NCBI GenBank assembly: GCA_020073485.1
Contig: JAIQFB010000023.1
Span: forward strand, 29,000-92,999
Direction of reading: 5' to 3'
Length of the DNA: 64,000 bases
Source of the DNA: Terriglobia bacterium
Lineage (GTDB): Bacteria > Acidobacteriota > Terriglobia > Acidiferrales > UBA7541
Part shown: one piece after another, positions 8,559 to 16,906 of the stretch
Numbering within the stretch: position 1 is the stretch's first letter
How the letters are laid out: every line of letters starts with the position of its first letter
Notes under the pieces: generated by a model
Databases searched by the model: none
What the model was told of the DNA's origin: nothing
The model's input: the letters and a program-made list of their open reading frames with translations, nothing else
Translations under genes and position numbers: made by a program

Positions 8559-9461
8559 TCACGCGCGCGGGTGATGCGCTTTATACACTTGCTTCAAGCG
8601 CTCCTCGACCACGTGCGTGTAAATCTGAGTCGTGGAAATATCCGCATGGCCCAGCATGAGCTGGACCGAACGCAGGTCCGCACCCCGTTCGAGCAGGTGC
8701 GTGGCAAAACTGTGGCGTAGTTTATGCGGAGTAAGGCGCCCGCGCAAACCCAGCCGAATTCCGTAATCGTGCATGATCTTCCAGATGCTGATGCGGCTGA
8801 GCCGGCGGCCAATCCGGGTCAGAAACAGAACCTGATTGTGCGGAGGAGGGCTGCCGGGGCGCGCAAAACGCGGCCGCGAAAACTGCAGGTATTGCTCGAC
8901 CGCCTCGATGGCCTTGCGGCCGATGGGAACCAGGCGCTCCTTGTTCCCTTTCCCGATGCAACGAACGCAACCCATGCGCATGTCCACGTCGGAAAGGCGC
9001 AGGTTCAAGACTTCGGAAACGCGCAGTCCGGTGGAATAGAAAACCTCGAGCATGGCGCGGTCGCGCAGGCCGACGGGGGTCTTCAGATCGGGAGCGGCCA
9101 GCAGGCGGTCAACCTCCTCGACGCGCAGGTAGGTCGGAAGGCTCTGGCGGATTTTGGGAGATTCCAGATTCTCGGTCGGATCCTGGCGAACGTGCTCCTC
9201 CAGCATGAGGTATTTGTAAAAACTGCGCAGGGAAACCAGGTAGCGCGCCACCGAGCGGCTGTCGAGCTTTTCGTGGTAGAGGCTGGAAAGGAAATCGACG
9301 ATGTCGTCGCGGGTGACCTTGGCGGCGTCGCGCGTGCCGCGCTTGGCGAGAAAGGCGTCGAAGCGGCGGAGGTCGCGGCCGTAGGCGAGGATGGTATTTT
9401 GCGCCAGGCCTTTTTCCACGCGCAGGTAGCTGAGAAAGACGTGAATGGTCGCATCCATCAT
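8559..9461 (-). CDS. xerD: Site-specific tyrosine recombinase XerD
   Basis: Resolves chromosome dimers at dif together with XerC. 300 residues, the standard length. An N-terminal SAM-like core-binding domain (about 1-95) is followed by the catalytic domain. All catalytic residues are visible: Arg147 (STGLRVSE), a Lys near 171-174 in the beta hairpin (IGKGNKERL), His246 and Arg249 (HKLRH), His272 (LGH) and nucleophile Tyr281 (TQIYTHV). The LRVEEVDRLL linker and short C-terminus fit XerD better than a phage integrase, and there are no phage genes nearby. It starts 2 bp after the murJ stop, so the two are likely one transcript. Confidence 0.92.
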   Translation of the reverse strand: MMDATIHVFLSYLRVEKGLAQNTILAYGRDLRRFDAFLAKRGTRDAAKVTRDDIVDFLSSLYHEKLDSRSVARYLVSLRSFYKYLMLEEHVRQDPTENLESPKIRQSLPTYLRVEEVDRLLAAPDLKTPVGLRDRAMLEVFYSTGLRVSEVLNLRLSDVDMRMGCVRCIGKGNKERLVPIGRKAIEAVEQYLQFSRPRFARPGSPPPHNQVLFLTRIGRRLSRISIWKIMHDYGIRLGLRGRLTPHKLRHSFATHLLERGADLRSVQLMLGHADISTTQIYTHVVEERLKQVYKAHHPRA

Positions 9462-9463
9462 GG

Positions 9464-11083
9464 TTAACCGGGCAACCCTGTCTTCCCGGCCTGTGCGGCT
9501 TCCCTGTGGAAGGCAATGCCGTAGACTTCGCTGAGTTCATCGCAACGCAGCAGCCAGGCGAGGCCCAGATAGGTGAGCGTCGCGGAAACGATCAGGCCGA
9601 CGAACACGGCCAGGCGCGGAAGAAAAAACTGGATCATGTCGAAGCGGGAGTATTGCAAGCTGCTCCAGCACACGATCCCCATGATCGCGGCGCAAAGGGC
9701 GATCTTTCCGATCGACAGCATGACGTCCCGGGTTCCTAGCCGCCCGAAGCGCAGGCGAAAAATTACAAACAAAACGGAAACGTTGAAATACCCGGCCAGG
9801 GCGCTGGCCAGCGCCGGGCCGCCGTTCTTGAACTTCGCGAAAAAATAAAAAAGAAAAATCACGTTGAGCAAAATATTGACCAGCAGCGTGAATACCGCGA
9901 CGCGCACCGGGGTACGCGTATCCTGCGTCGAGTAAAATGCCGGGACGATCAATTTCACCGCGGCAAACGCGGGAAGCCCTATCGAATAATACAGCAAGGC
10001 GCGTGCCGTCAATCGCGTGGATTCGGCGACGAACAAACCGTGCTGAAACAGGACCTGTACAATCGGCTCGCGCAAAATCACCAGGCCGACCATCGCCGGA
10101 ATGGTGATGAACGAAACGATGCGCAGCGAAAATGTGAACGTCTTCTTCATCCCCTCATGATCTCCGGCCGAAGCCTGGTGCGACATCATGGGCAGAATGG
10201 TGGTGGCGATGGCGATGGCATAGCCGCCCAGAACCAGCTCGGTGACGCGGTCGGCCACGTAGAGCGACACCAGGCTGCCATCCGGCATGACTTTGGCATT
10301 CGCAAAAATCGTGTCGACCAGCAGATTGATCTGAGCCACGCCGATGCCTACGAAGCCCGGCACCATCAAACGCGCCACGCGCCGAACGCCCGGGTCCGAA
10401 AACGAAACGCCGAATTGGAAATCCATTCCCCGGTGCACCAGTTGGGGCACCTGCAGGAAAAATTGGAATATACCACCAATCAGCACGCCCACCGCCAGGG
10501 CCGCGGCGGGACTGGAGAAATGCCTCCACACGGCCGCCGTGGAAAAAACAATGAACGAGATATTCAACAGGATTGGCGTGGCCGCCGGCATGCCGAAGAT
10601 ATGAAAACAATTCAAGATGGCCATGGCCATGGCCGCCATGCCGATGAACAGGATGTAGGGAAACATCAGCCGGTTCAGGTATACGGCCTCGACCTGCACT
10701 TGGTGCTTGCCGAACATGGAAAACAGGCGCACGGCCAAGGGAGAAAAAATGACGCCAAGAACGGTTAGTCCGGCCAAGACCACCGAAAAAGTCCAGAACA
10801 GACGGTTGGCAAAGGTCCAGGTCTCCTGCCGGGTGCGATTGCGCATGTAATCGGTGAACACCGGGATAAACGAGGCGGTCATCGACCCTTCGCCAACCAG
10901 GCGGCGAAGGATGTTGGGAATGCGGTAAGCCAGGACGAAGGAATCGGCGATGCCCGTGGTACCCAGCAGCAAGGTTAAGCGCTGATCGCGGACATAACCG
11001 AGAATTCGACTGACGACCGTAATGATGCTGATGACAGAGGCAGACTTGAGAATCTGCTTCTTATGGGTAGCGATTTCAGTCAA
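9464..11083 (-). CDS. murJ: Lipid II flippase MurJ
   Basis: A multi-pass inner-membrane protein of the MOP superfamily that flips lipid-linked peptidoglycan precursor to the periplasmic side. 539 residues with about 14 hydrophobic segments. Family landmarks are the N-terminal SVISIITVVSRILGYVRD, the amphipathic ANRLFWTFSVV region, and RIPNILRRLVGEGSMTASFIPVF, which is highly typical of MurJ. The start is TTG (11083), preceded by an AGGGGG Shine-Dalgarno about 10 nt upstream. It heads a likely murJ-xerD unit and is divergent from the plus-strand gene at 11209. Confidence 0.95.
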   Translation of the reverse strand: MTEIATHKKQILKSASVISIITVVSRILGYVRDQRLTLLLGTTGIADSFVLAYRIPNILRRLVGEGSMTASFIPVFTDYMRNRTRQETWTFANRLFWTFSVVLAGLTVLGVIFSPLAVRLFSMFGKHQVQVEAVYLNRLMFPYILFIGMAAMAMAILNCFHIFGMPAATPILLNISFIVFSTAAVWRHFSSPAAALAVGVLIGGIFQFFLQVPQLVHRGMDFQFGVSFSDPGVRRVARLMVPGFVGIGVAQINLLVDTIFANAKVMPDGSLVSLYVADRVTELVLGGYAIAIATTILPMMSHQASAGDHEGMKKTFTFSLRIVSFITIPAMVGLVILREPIVQVLFQHGLFVAESTRLTARALLYYSIGLPAFAAVKLIVPAFYSTQDTRTPVRVAVFTLLVNILLNVIFLFYFFAKFKNGGPALASALAGYFNVSVLFVIFRLRFGRLGTRDVMLSIGKIALCAAIMGIVCWSSLQYSRFDMIQFFLPRLAVFVGLIVSATLTYLGLAWLLRCDELSEVYGIAFHREAAQAGKTGLPG

Positions 11084-11135
11084 AAATCGAGGCCCCCTGA
11101 TCCAGCCTCTATCTAAAGCATTGAAAAGTATGCAC

Positions 11136-11165
11136 TTGACAGCAAAAGACCGCTTAACATAACAT
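11136..11165 (+). promoter_or_regulatory. Predicted sigma70-type promoter for the gene at 11209
   Basis: A perfect TTGACA (11136-11141), an 18-bp spacer, and TAACAT (11160-11165, four of six matches to TATAAT). The predicted transcript would have a leader of roughly 35-40 nt before the GTG at 11209. Seen by eye; no expression data. Confidence 0.45.
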
Positions 11166-11208
11166 ACCTGGACGCGACTCGCAAGGCCTGTGCCGCGTCT
11201 TTACTCCC

Positions 11209-11697
11209 GTGAAACTACGCGCCCCTGCTTCCACGCACAAGAAAGTAGTGGTACTTCTGCTCAACCGAACCGCCCTGCGCGGCTACCTGAACCCGGCAAG
11301 ACTTGGCACCGCCGAAACGCTGGATCTGCTGACTCCGGAGGGAGAACACCGGCATTTTGCGGTGGAGGATGTGCGGAGCATCTATTTCGTGCGTGAGTTT
11401 TCGGACAACTATGAGCCGGAACGAAAGACGTTTTTGTCCCGGCCGAAGCTGGACGGCCTGTGGGTGCGGCTGAAATTCAGGGATGAAGACACGATTGAGG
11501 GCGTGGTACCCAACGACCTGCTGTCGCTGCTGGATCGCGGAGTGCAGATCACTCCGCCGGACTTGCACGGCACAACGATTAAGATATTCATTCCGCGGAC
11601 GGCGCTCGCGGAGATGACGGTGCTGGGAGTTGTGGGCATTGCCCGCAGGAAACCACAGGCGGCGCCGGAGGCGCAGCCCGGGCTTTTTGCGGAGTAG
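11209..11697 (+). CDS. Hypothetical protein, divergent from murJ
   Basis: A 162-residue soluble protein of unknown function, starting at GTG. The N-terminal half reads as beta-strand-rich (KKVVVLLLNRTALRGYLNPARL, then TLDLLTPEGEHRHFAVEDVRSIYFVREF). The second half repeats a similar strand pattern (GLWVRLKFRDEDTIEGVVPNDL, then TTIKIFIPRTALAEMTVLGVVG). This suggests two related small beta domains, each with a V-x-F/L-x-D-x-x-x-x-x-G-V/Y turn. The C-terminal tail is low complexity. There is no signal peptide or membrane segment and no Shine-Dalgarno before the GTG. lpxD follows on the same strand about 115 bp later. Confidence 0.6.
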   Translation: MKLRAPASTHKKVVVLLLNRTALRGYLNPARLGTAETLDLLTPEGEHRHFAVEDVRSIYFVREFSDNYEPERKTFLSRPKLDGLWVRLKFRDEDTIEGVVPNDLLSLLDRGVQITPPDLHGTTIKIFIPRTALAEMTVLGVVGIARRKPQAAPEAQPGLFAE

Positions 11698-11813
11698 TTT
11701 TTCTCTCCCGCCTTAGTTCAAATTTCAGCCCAAACCGGGAATGTTGTACAGTGAGCGGTTGGGCTGCAGGCATTGAGTCACGTGCGGCACTGCCCTTTCA
11801 AGGAGACGCACAC

Positions 11814-12857
11814 ATGAAACTCGGTGAACTGGCTTCGCGGCTCGGATGCAGGCTCGAAGGCGACGCGGAGGCCGAAATTCACGGTATTGCGGGGATCGAA
11901 GAGGCGCGAGCCGGGCAGGTTACGTTCCTGACGAATCCGAGGTACGCGCGGGAGTTGGCGAAGACGCAGGCCTCGGCGGTGCTGGTAGACGATAAGGCCG
12001 TGCTCCAGCGCGATCCCGGCTTGCCGCCGGTGGCCGCGCTGCGATCGCAGAATCCGTACCTGGATTTTGCGCGCACCATCGAATTCTTCAACGAAGCGCC
12101 GGCGTATCTGCCGGGGGTTCATCCCACGGCCGTGGTGGCCAAGTCGGCGAAAATTGGCGAAGGCACGCACATCGGGCCCCACTGTTTTGTGGATGAGGGC
12201 GTGACGATCGGGCGCAATTCGGTGCTGCACAGCCTGGTGACCATCTACCGGGACACCCGCATCGGCGATAATTTTCTGGCGCATTCGCAAACGGTGGTGC
12301 GCGAAGGGTGCACCATTGGCAATCGCGTGATCCTGCAGAACGGCGCGGTGATCGGTGGAGACGGGTTTGGATTTGCCAAGCGCTCCGACGGGCGCTGGCA
12401 CAAAATCATGCAGACGGCGCCCGTGGTGATTGAGGACGACGTGGAGATCCAGGCCAATTCGTGCATCGACCGCGCGACGGCGGGCGAGACGCGCATCCGG
12501 CGGGGCGCGAAAATCGACGATCTGGTGCTGGTGGGGCACGCCTGCGAAATCGGGGAGGACGCCATTCTGTGCGGGCAGGTGGGCCTGGCGGGCTCGACGC
12601 GCGTGGGCAACCGCGCCATCTTGGCGGGGCAAGTGGGTTCCGCGGGGCATCTGGATATTGGGGATGGCGCGATCATCACTTCGCAGAGCGGGATGCATCT
12701 GGATGTGCCGGCGGGGGCGGTACGGTCGGGGTCGCCGGTGATGGAAAATAAATTGTGGTTGAAGGTGATCGCGGCGATGAAGCGGCTGCCGGAGATGCAG
12801 AAGACGCTGCGGCATTTGGCGGCGGAGATGGAAGAGCGGAAGGCTGCCGGGAAATAG
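11814..12857 (+). CDS. lpxD: UDP-3-O-(3-hydroxyacyl)glucosamine N-acyltransferase
   Basis: Third step of lipid A synthesis: transfers a hydroxyacyl chain from ACP to the 2-amino group of UDP-3-O-acylglucosamine. 347 residues. An N-terminal uridine-binding domain (MKLGELASRLGCRLEGDAE to about residue 100) precedes a left-handed beta helix made of hexapeptide repeats (IGEGTHIGPHCFVDEGVTIG and so on). The catalytic His is probably in LVGHACEIGED, equivalent to the QIAHN segment of other LpxD proteins. The start ATG 11814 has AGGAG eight bases upstream and matches the family N-terminus; an in-frame GTG upstream would add 21 atypical residues. It implies a lipopolysaccharide-bearing outer membrane. 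The stop lies 4 bp before a family A repeat. Confidence 0.93.
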   Translation: MKLGELASRLGCRLEGDAEAEIHGIAGIEEARAGQVTFLTNPRYARELAKTQASAVLVDDKAVLQRDPGLPPVAALRSQNPYLDFARTIEFFNEAPAYLPGVHPTAVVAKSAKIGEGTHIGPHCFVDEGVTIGRNSVLHSLVTIYRDTRIGDNFLAHSQTVVREGCTIGNRVILQNGAVIGGDGFGFAKRSDGRWHKIMQTAPVVIEDDVEIQANSCIDRATAGETRIRRGAKIDDLVLVGHACEIGEDAILCGQVGLAGSTRVGNRAILAGQVGSAGHLDIGDGAIITSQSGMHLDVPAGAVRSGSPVMENKLWLKVIAAMKRLPEMQKTLRHLAAEMEERKAAGK

Positions 12858-12861
12858 GGTT

Positions 12862-12937
12862 GGTGGCACAGGCTTCAGCCTGTGCGTCTTCTGGGCGGAT
12901 GAGAATTAAAACCGCACAGGCTGAAGCCTGTGCCACC
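12862..12937. repeat. Family A inverted-pair repeat, copy 2
   Basis: Two near-perfect opposite arms around GGCACAGGCTTCAGCCTGTG, separated by about 26 bp containing GAATTAAAAC. It lies between the converging lpxD and plsC stops. Confidence 0.9.
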
Positions 12938-12945
12938 ACGAAACA

Positions 12946-13662
12946 CTACATCGCGGGCTTCTGGTCTTCAGGTAATTCGGCAGCGATGGCGTCGTGCACG
13001 GCTTTGGCGAGGTCATCGCGCTGTTCGATGGTGTAAGCGGAGGCGTCGATCGGCTTTCCGAAGCGCACGGTGACTTTTCCCGGATGAATCACCAGCGATT
13101 TCTTTTTCATGACGCGGTGCGCGCCGGCGCACATCACGGGGACGACCGGGACTCCCGCTTCAATGGCCATCACGAAGGAACCTTTTTTGAAACGCGAGAG
13201 GCGTCCATCCGCGCTGCGCGTTCCCTCCGGGTAAACCAGGAACGACGATCCGGTCTTCATGTATTCGACAGCCTGTTTCACGCTGGCCAGAGCGGCGTCG
13301 CGGTTGCCGCGATCCACGGGCACGAATTTCGCCAGGCGAAACGCCAGGCCGACGATGGGAATATCGAACAGGGATTTTCTGCCGAAAATCGCCAGGCGGC
13401 GCGGGATGGCGCCGACGATCGCGGGGGCATCGGCGTTGCTGGTGTGATTTGCGGCGAACATGCACACGCCCGCGGGAATATTTTCGCGGCCCTCAACCTG
13501 GACGCGCATGCCCGCAAGGCGCGTAATGAACACGACGCCCTTGACGCCCACCCAGTACATGAGGTCGGCCGACCTGGTGGCCAGCGTGAACAGAATCAGC
13601 GGCGGCCCCAACACAAGGGTGTACAAGCCCAGAAATATTGCGACGATCGTTGTGCGAATCAT
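12946..13662 (-). CDS. plsC: 1-acyl-sn-glycerol-3-phosphate acyltransferase (PlsC family)
   Basis: Membrane-bound acyltransferase that makes phosphatidic acid from lysophosphatidic acid. 238 residues. An N-terminal hydrophobic stretch (about 5-30) is followed by the family blocks: NHTSNAD (His73, Asp78; the HX4D catalytic pair), FVPVDRGNRDAA, VYPEGTRS and GVPVVPV. It is last in a chain of four genes; its ATG overlaps the stop of the M61 peptidase gene by 4 bp (ATGA), implying translational coupling. A family A repeat lies just beyond its stop. Confidence 0.9.
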   Translation of the reverse strand: MIRTTIVAIFLGLYTLVLGPPLILFTLATRSADLMYWVGVKGVVFITRLAGMRVQVEGRENIPAGVCMFAANHTSNADAPAIVGAIPRRLAIFGRKSLFDIPIVGLAFRLAKFVPVDRGNRDAALASVKQAVEYMKTGSSFLVYPEGTRSADGRLSRFKKGSFVMAIEAGVPVVPVMCAGAHRVMKKKSLVIHPGKVTVRFGKPIDASAYTIEQRDDLAKAVHDAIAAELPEDQKPAM

Positions 13663-15464
13663 CTGGCGGGGTCGGTCGAGCCGCGCAGGATGCCGTTGCG
13701 AATGCGGCGCTGTTTGTCGGTGGCGTCCGGCATTTCCGTAATCTGATAGGTTCCGTCGGTCAAGCGCCCGAGGGGAAACGAAAATTCGCGTTCTTCCCCG
13801 CTTCTGCGGACTCTCAAGGTGACGCGCTCGCCGGGCTGGCGGTCACGCAGCCAGCGTTCCGGGGAGCGCGGGATTGCTTCTCCGTTCAAACGAACCAAGG
13901 CGTCTCCGTCAAGCAAACCCGATTGTCCGGCCGCGCTTTCCGGGTCGAGAGAGTCGACCGATAAGACACCGGAGAATTCGCGAGCGATCGTGAAACCCAG
14001 CGAAGCTCGATGCTGCGCGGTGTCATGAATCGCAAGGCCCGCACGCTCCAGAATACTCGAAAATGGAATTTCCGCGGTGCCGGAAACGTATTGGGCGAAA
14101 AAATCCTTGAGGTCGGCGTTTGCGTCAGGGGCATTCTTGCGAATGACCTGCTCGGCCACGGCGCGGATGCCCTCGCTGTCATTATAGAAGCGGCCGCGCT
14201 GGGCGTATTCCACGTTCAGGGTTCTCAGGACATCATCGAGGCTGGCGCGATTGTCGGTGCGGTCCCGCAGGGTGATATCCAGGACCAGGCCCACGAGTCC
14301 TCCCTTGTCGTAGTAGGAGATGCTTTCCTCGGGGCGCGTGTACAGGGGATATTTTTCATACCAGGCGTCCAGGCTGGACTGCTCGACGCTTTGCCAGCGG
14401 TGCGCGGGGCGCGTTTCCAGTTCGTTGATCTGGCCGGCGACATCGGAATAGAACTGCTGGGTGGACCAAAGGCCGGTGCGCACCAGGGTGTAGGCCGCGT
14501 AGGTATTGGTGACGCCCTCGGCGAACCAGAGCGAGCGCGTATACATTTCTTTCGTGTAGTCCACCGGTTCAAGCGATTGCGGACGGATGCGTTTCACGTT
14601 CCAGGAGTGAAAAAATTCATGCGCGGAATAGCTGGCGAGCTGCGCGGGGATGTCCGCGGAGATGGCCGTGCAGTTGGAGTGCTCCATTCCGCCGCCGCCG
14701 AAATTCTGGCCGACGTGAAGCAGGAACATGTACTCGCGGAACGGTGCGCCGCCCATGAGCGAGACTTCGTAATCCACGATGCGCTTGAGCGTGTCGGAAA
14801 GGCGCATGCGGTCGCCCGCGTCGCCATGCACGACAATGCGGATCGGGCGGCCGCCGGCCGCGATGCGGGATTCGTCAAATACGCCAATTTCCACGGGAGC
14901 GTCCACCAGGGCGTCATAGCTGGGAGCAACGAAGGTGGTGTTCGCGCCCGCGGCGGATTTTCCGGCAGTATCCAGTTCCACGGCAACGCGCCACGGTTCG
15001 GGCACACTTTCAAATTTCACGCGGGTGTCTTCTGCGCGGCGGTCCGGAACGTAGAGCAGGACCATGGCGAGGTTGAGAAAGGCGTGATCCGCGTTGAGCT
15101 GCGAGGCGAAGGGGCCGGGCTCGTCCCAGTAGATGGGATAGGTAATCGTGACCGTGCCTGTGGCGGATACTTGCCAGGTTTGTTTGTCGAGTTTCACCAG
15201 CGGGAGGACGTGATTGTCTTCGTCGTGGGCGGTAACTTGCATGACGTGCGCGGAAAAATCGCGAATTTGGTACAACGCGTCCCAGGCGGGCATCTGGACG
15301 GTGAGGGTGCTGCGCGTGTTGGGAACACGCATGGTGACGAAGAAAATATGTCGTTCGGGGTGGGCGATCGAAACCGTGTAATCGATGGTGGCGTGCGCGG
15401 GCCGCGCGAATAACAGCGCCACAAACACCATGGCCCAGCACGTGCTTCGGGCGCTCACGATCAT
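13659..15464 (-). CDS. Secreted M61-family peptidase with C-terminal PDZ domain
   Basis: A 601-residue exported metallopeptidase of the glycyl-aminopeptidase (M61) family. A signal peptide (about 1-25, ending RPAHA) is followed by a beta-rich N-terminal region, GGGGMEHSN (about 256-264), and the zinc site HEFFHSWN (His282, Glu283, His286). WFAEGVTNTYAAY carries the third zinc ligand (Glu). The last about 130 residues hold a PDZ domain (SVDSLDPESAAGQSGLLDGD). The ATG at 15464 overlaps the mpl stop as ATGA, which fixes the start and gives a clean signal peptide. The substrate is unknown; the context with ldcA and mpl suggests envelope peptides, but that is inference. Confidence 0.88.
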   Translation of the reverse strand: MIVSARSTCWAMVFVALLFARPAHATIDYTVSIAHPERHIFFVTMRVPNTRSTLTVQMPAWDALYQIRDFSAHVMQVTAHDEDNHVLPLVKLDKQTWQVSATGTVTITYPIYWDEPGPFASQLNADHAFLNLAMVLLYVPDRRAEDTRVKFESVPEPWRVAVELDTAGKSAAGANTTFVAPSYDALVDAPVEIGVFDESRIAAGGRPIRIVVHGDAGDRMRLSDTLKRIVDYEVSLMGGAPFREYMFLLHVGQNFGGGGMEHSNCTAISADIPAQLASYSAHEFFHSWNVKRIRPQSLEPVDYTKEMYTRSLWFAEGVTNTYAAYTLVRTGLWSTQQFYSDVAGQINELETRPAHRWQSVEQSSLDAWYEKYPLYTRPEESISYYDKGGLVGLVLDITLRDRTDNRASLDDVLRTLNVEYAQRGRFYNDSEGIRAVAEQVIRKNAPDANADLKDFFAQYVSGTAEIPFSSILERAGLAIHDTAQHRASLGFTIAREFSGVLSVDSLDPESAAGQSGLLDGDALVRLNGEAIPRSPERWLRDRQPGERVTLRVRRSGEEREFSFPLGRLTDGTYQITEMPDATDKQRRIRNGILRGSTDPAR

Positions 15465-16906
15465 CCGTTCGACTTCCCTGCCGGCGCGCCGCGTTCCTGC
15501 AGTTTTCCGAGCAGCTTGCCGCACAGGCCGTCGAAGCTGCCGTTGGACATGATCAGGACCAGGTCGCCAGGGCGCGTTTCCGACGCGAGATATTCGGCAA
15601 TCTGCCCGGCGGACTCGAAACCTTCCGCTTTTCGTCCGGCGGAACGCACGGATTGCAGGACGCGATCCGGGGACAGGCGTTCTTCATCACCGAGCAGGTT
15701 GGCGCGATTCACGGCGCCCAGGACGGCGGCGTCGGCGGTGGCGAGCGAAGCGGCGAGATCAGATTCAAAGACGCGGCGGCGCATGGTGTTGGAGCGCGGC
15801 TCGAATACAGCCCAGAGGCGGCGGCCGGGCCAGCGGTGTCGGGCCGCGTCGATGGTGACCCGTATGGCCGTGGGGTGGTGCGCGAAATCGTCGACCACGA
15901 GGACGCCCGAGGTTTCGCCTTTCACTTCCAACCGGCGCAGCACTCCCTGAAACTCGGCGAGCGCGCCTTCAAGGGCTTCGCGCTGGACGCCGCGGCCGTG
16001 CGCGATGGCGATGGCCGAAACCGCGTTCAAGACGTTGTGGCGACCGGCGAGTTGCATTCTGACTCTGGCGACTTCGGCCCCTCGATAGGAGACGCGGAAG
16101 CGCGTTTCGCCTTCGGTGAATTCGACGTCGCCGGCGAGCCAATCGACTCCGGGCGTGAAGCCATAGGTTTCAACGGGGCAAAACGCCTTGGCCACAACGC
16201 CGCGAACCGTTTCGCTTTCGCCCCAGGCGACGATGCGGCCGCTGCGCGGGACCAGGTTCACCATGCGCCGGAACTGAAGCTCGATTGCGGCGAGATTCTC
16301 GTAAATATCGGCGTGATCGAATTCCAGCGACGTAATGATCGCTTCGCGCGGGTGGTAGTGCAGAAATTTTGGGGCTTTGTCGAAGAAGGCGGAGTCGTAC
16401 TCGTCGCCTTCCAGGACAAATTCGCCGCCGCCGCCGAGGCCAAAGCTGCGGCCGAAATTTTCGGCCACTCCGCCGATGAGGAAATTCGGGCGGCGTCCCG
16501 CGTAATGAAGGATCCAGGAAAGCATCGAGGTGGTGGTGGTCTTGCCGTGCGTGCCGGTGACGATCAGCGAATCGTGACCGGGCAGAAAAAATTCCTCAAG
16601 AGTCTGAGGCAGCGAGCGATACGGAATATTCCGGTCCAGAACGGTTTCCACTTCCGGATTGCCGCGCGACAGCGCATTGCCGAGAACCACGATGTCGGGC
16701 GCGGGATCGAGACTTGATTCGGAAAAACCGTTGGTCCAGCGAATGCCAAGGCCTTCGAGCAGCGTGGAGGCGGGGGGATACACGCCCGTGTCCGAGCCTG
16801 TTACGCGATGGCCGCTCTCGGCGAGCATTCCGGCGAGCGGGGCCATGGCCGCGCCGCCAATTCCCGACAGATGAAAATGCAGGGGCTTGGTCAAGGATTT
16901 GGTCAT
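15461..16906 (-). CDS. mpl: UDP-N-acetylmuramate:L-alanyl-gamma-D-glutamyl-meso-diaminopimelate ligase
   Basis: Recycling ligase that joins the recovered tripeptide to UDP-MurNAc, returning murein fragments to cell-wall synthesis. 481 residues. It has the Mur ligase layout: an N-terminal Rossmann-like domain beginning FHLSGIGGAAMAPLAGML, the ATP-binding P-loop VTGTHGKTTTT (about 117-125), the EGDEYDSAFFD block (typical of Mpl, distinguishing it from MurC), and a C-terminal VVDDFAHHPTAI domain. The start overlaps the ldcA stop by 4 bp. Preceding LdcA trims muropeptides, so the two adjacent genes form a plausible recycling pair. Confidence 0.94.
   Translation of the reverse strand: MTKSLTKPLHFHLSGIGGAAMAPLAGMLAESGHRVTGSDTGVYPPASTLLEGLGIRWTNGFSESSLDPAPDIVVLGNALSRGNPEVETVLDRNIPYRSLPQTLEEFFLPGHDSLIVTGTHGKTTTTSMLSWILHYAGRRPNFLIGGVAENFGRSFGLGGGGEFVLEGDEYDSAFFDKAPKFLHYHPREAIITSLEFDHADIYENLAAIELQFRRMVNLVPRSGRIVAWGESETVRGVVAKAFCPVETYGFTPGVDWLAGDVEFTEGETRFRVSYRGAEVARVRMQLAGRHNVLNAVSAIAIAHGRGVQREALEGALAEFQGVLRRLEVKGETSGVLVVDDFAHHPTAIRVTIDAARHRWPGRRLWAVFEPRSNTMRRRVFESDLAASLATADAAVLGAVNRANLLGDEERLSPDRVLQSVRSAGRKAEGFESAGQIAEYLASETRPGDLVLIMSNGSFDGLCGKLLGKLQERGAPAGKSNG

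Noticed and set aside
8559..9461. Possible integrase of a genomic island
   Set aside because: Sequence features and linkage to murJ fit housekeeping XerD. No tRNA attachment site, phage genes or flanking direct repeats were seen.
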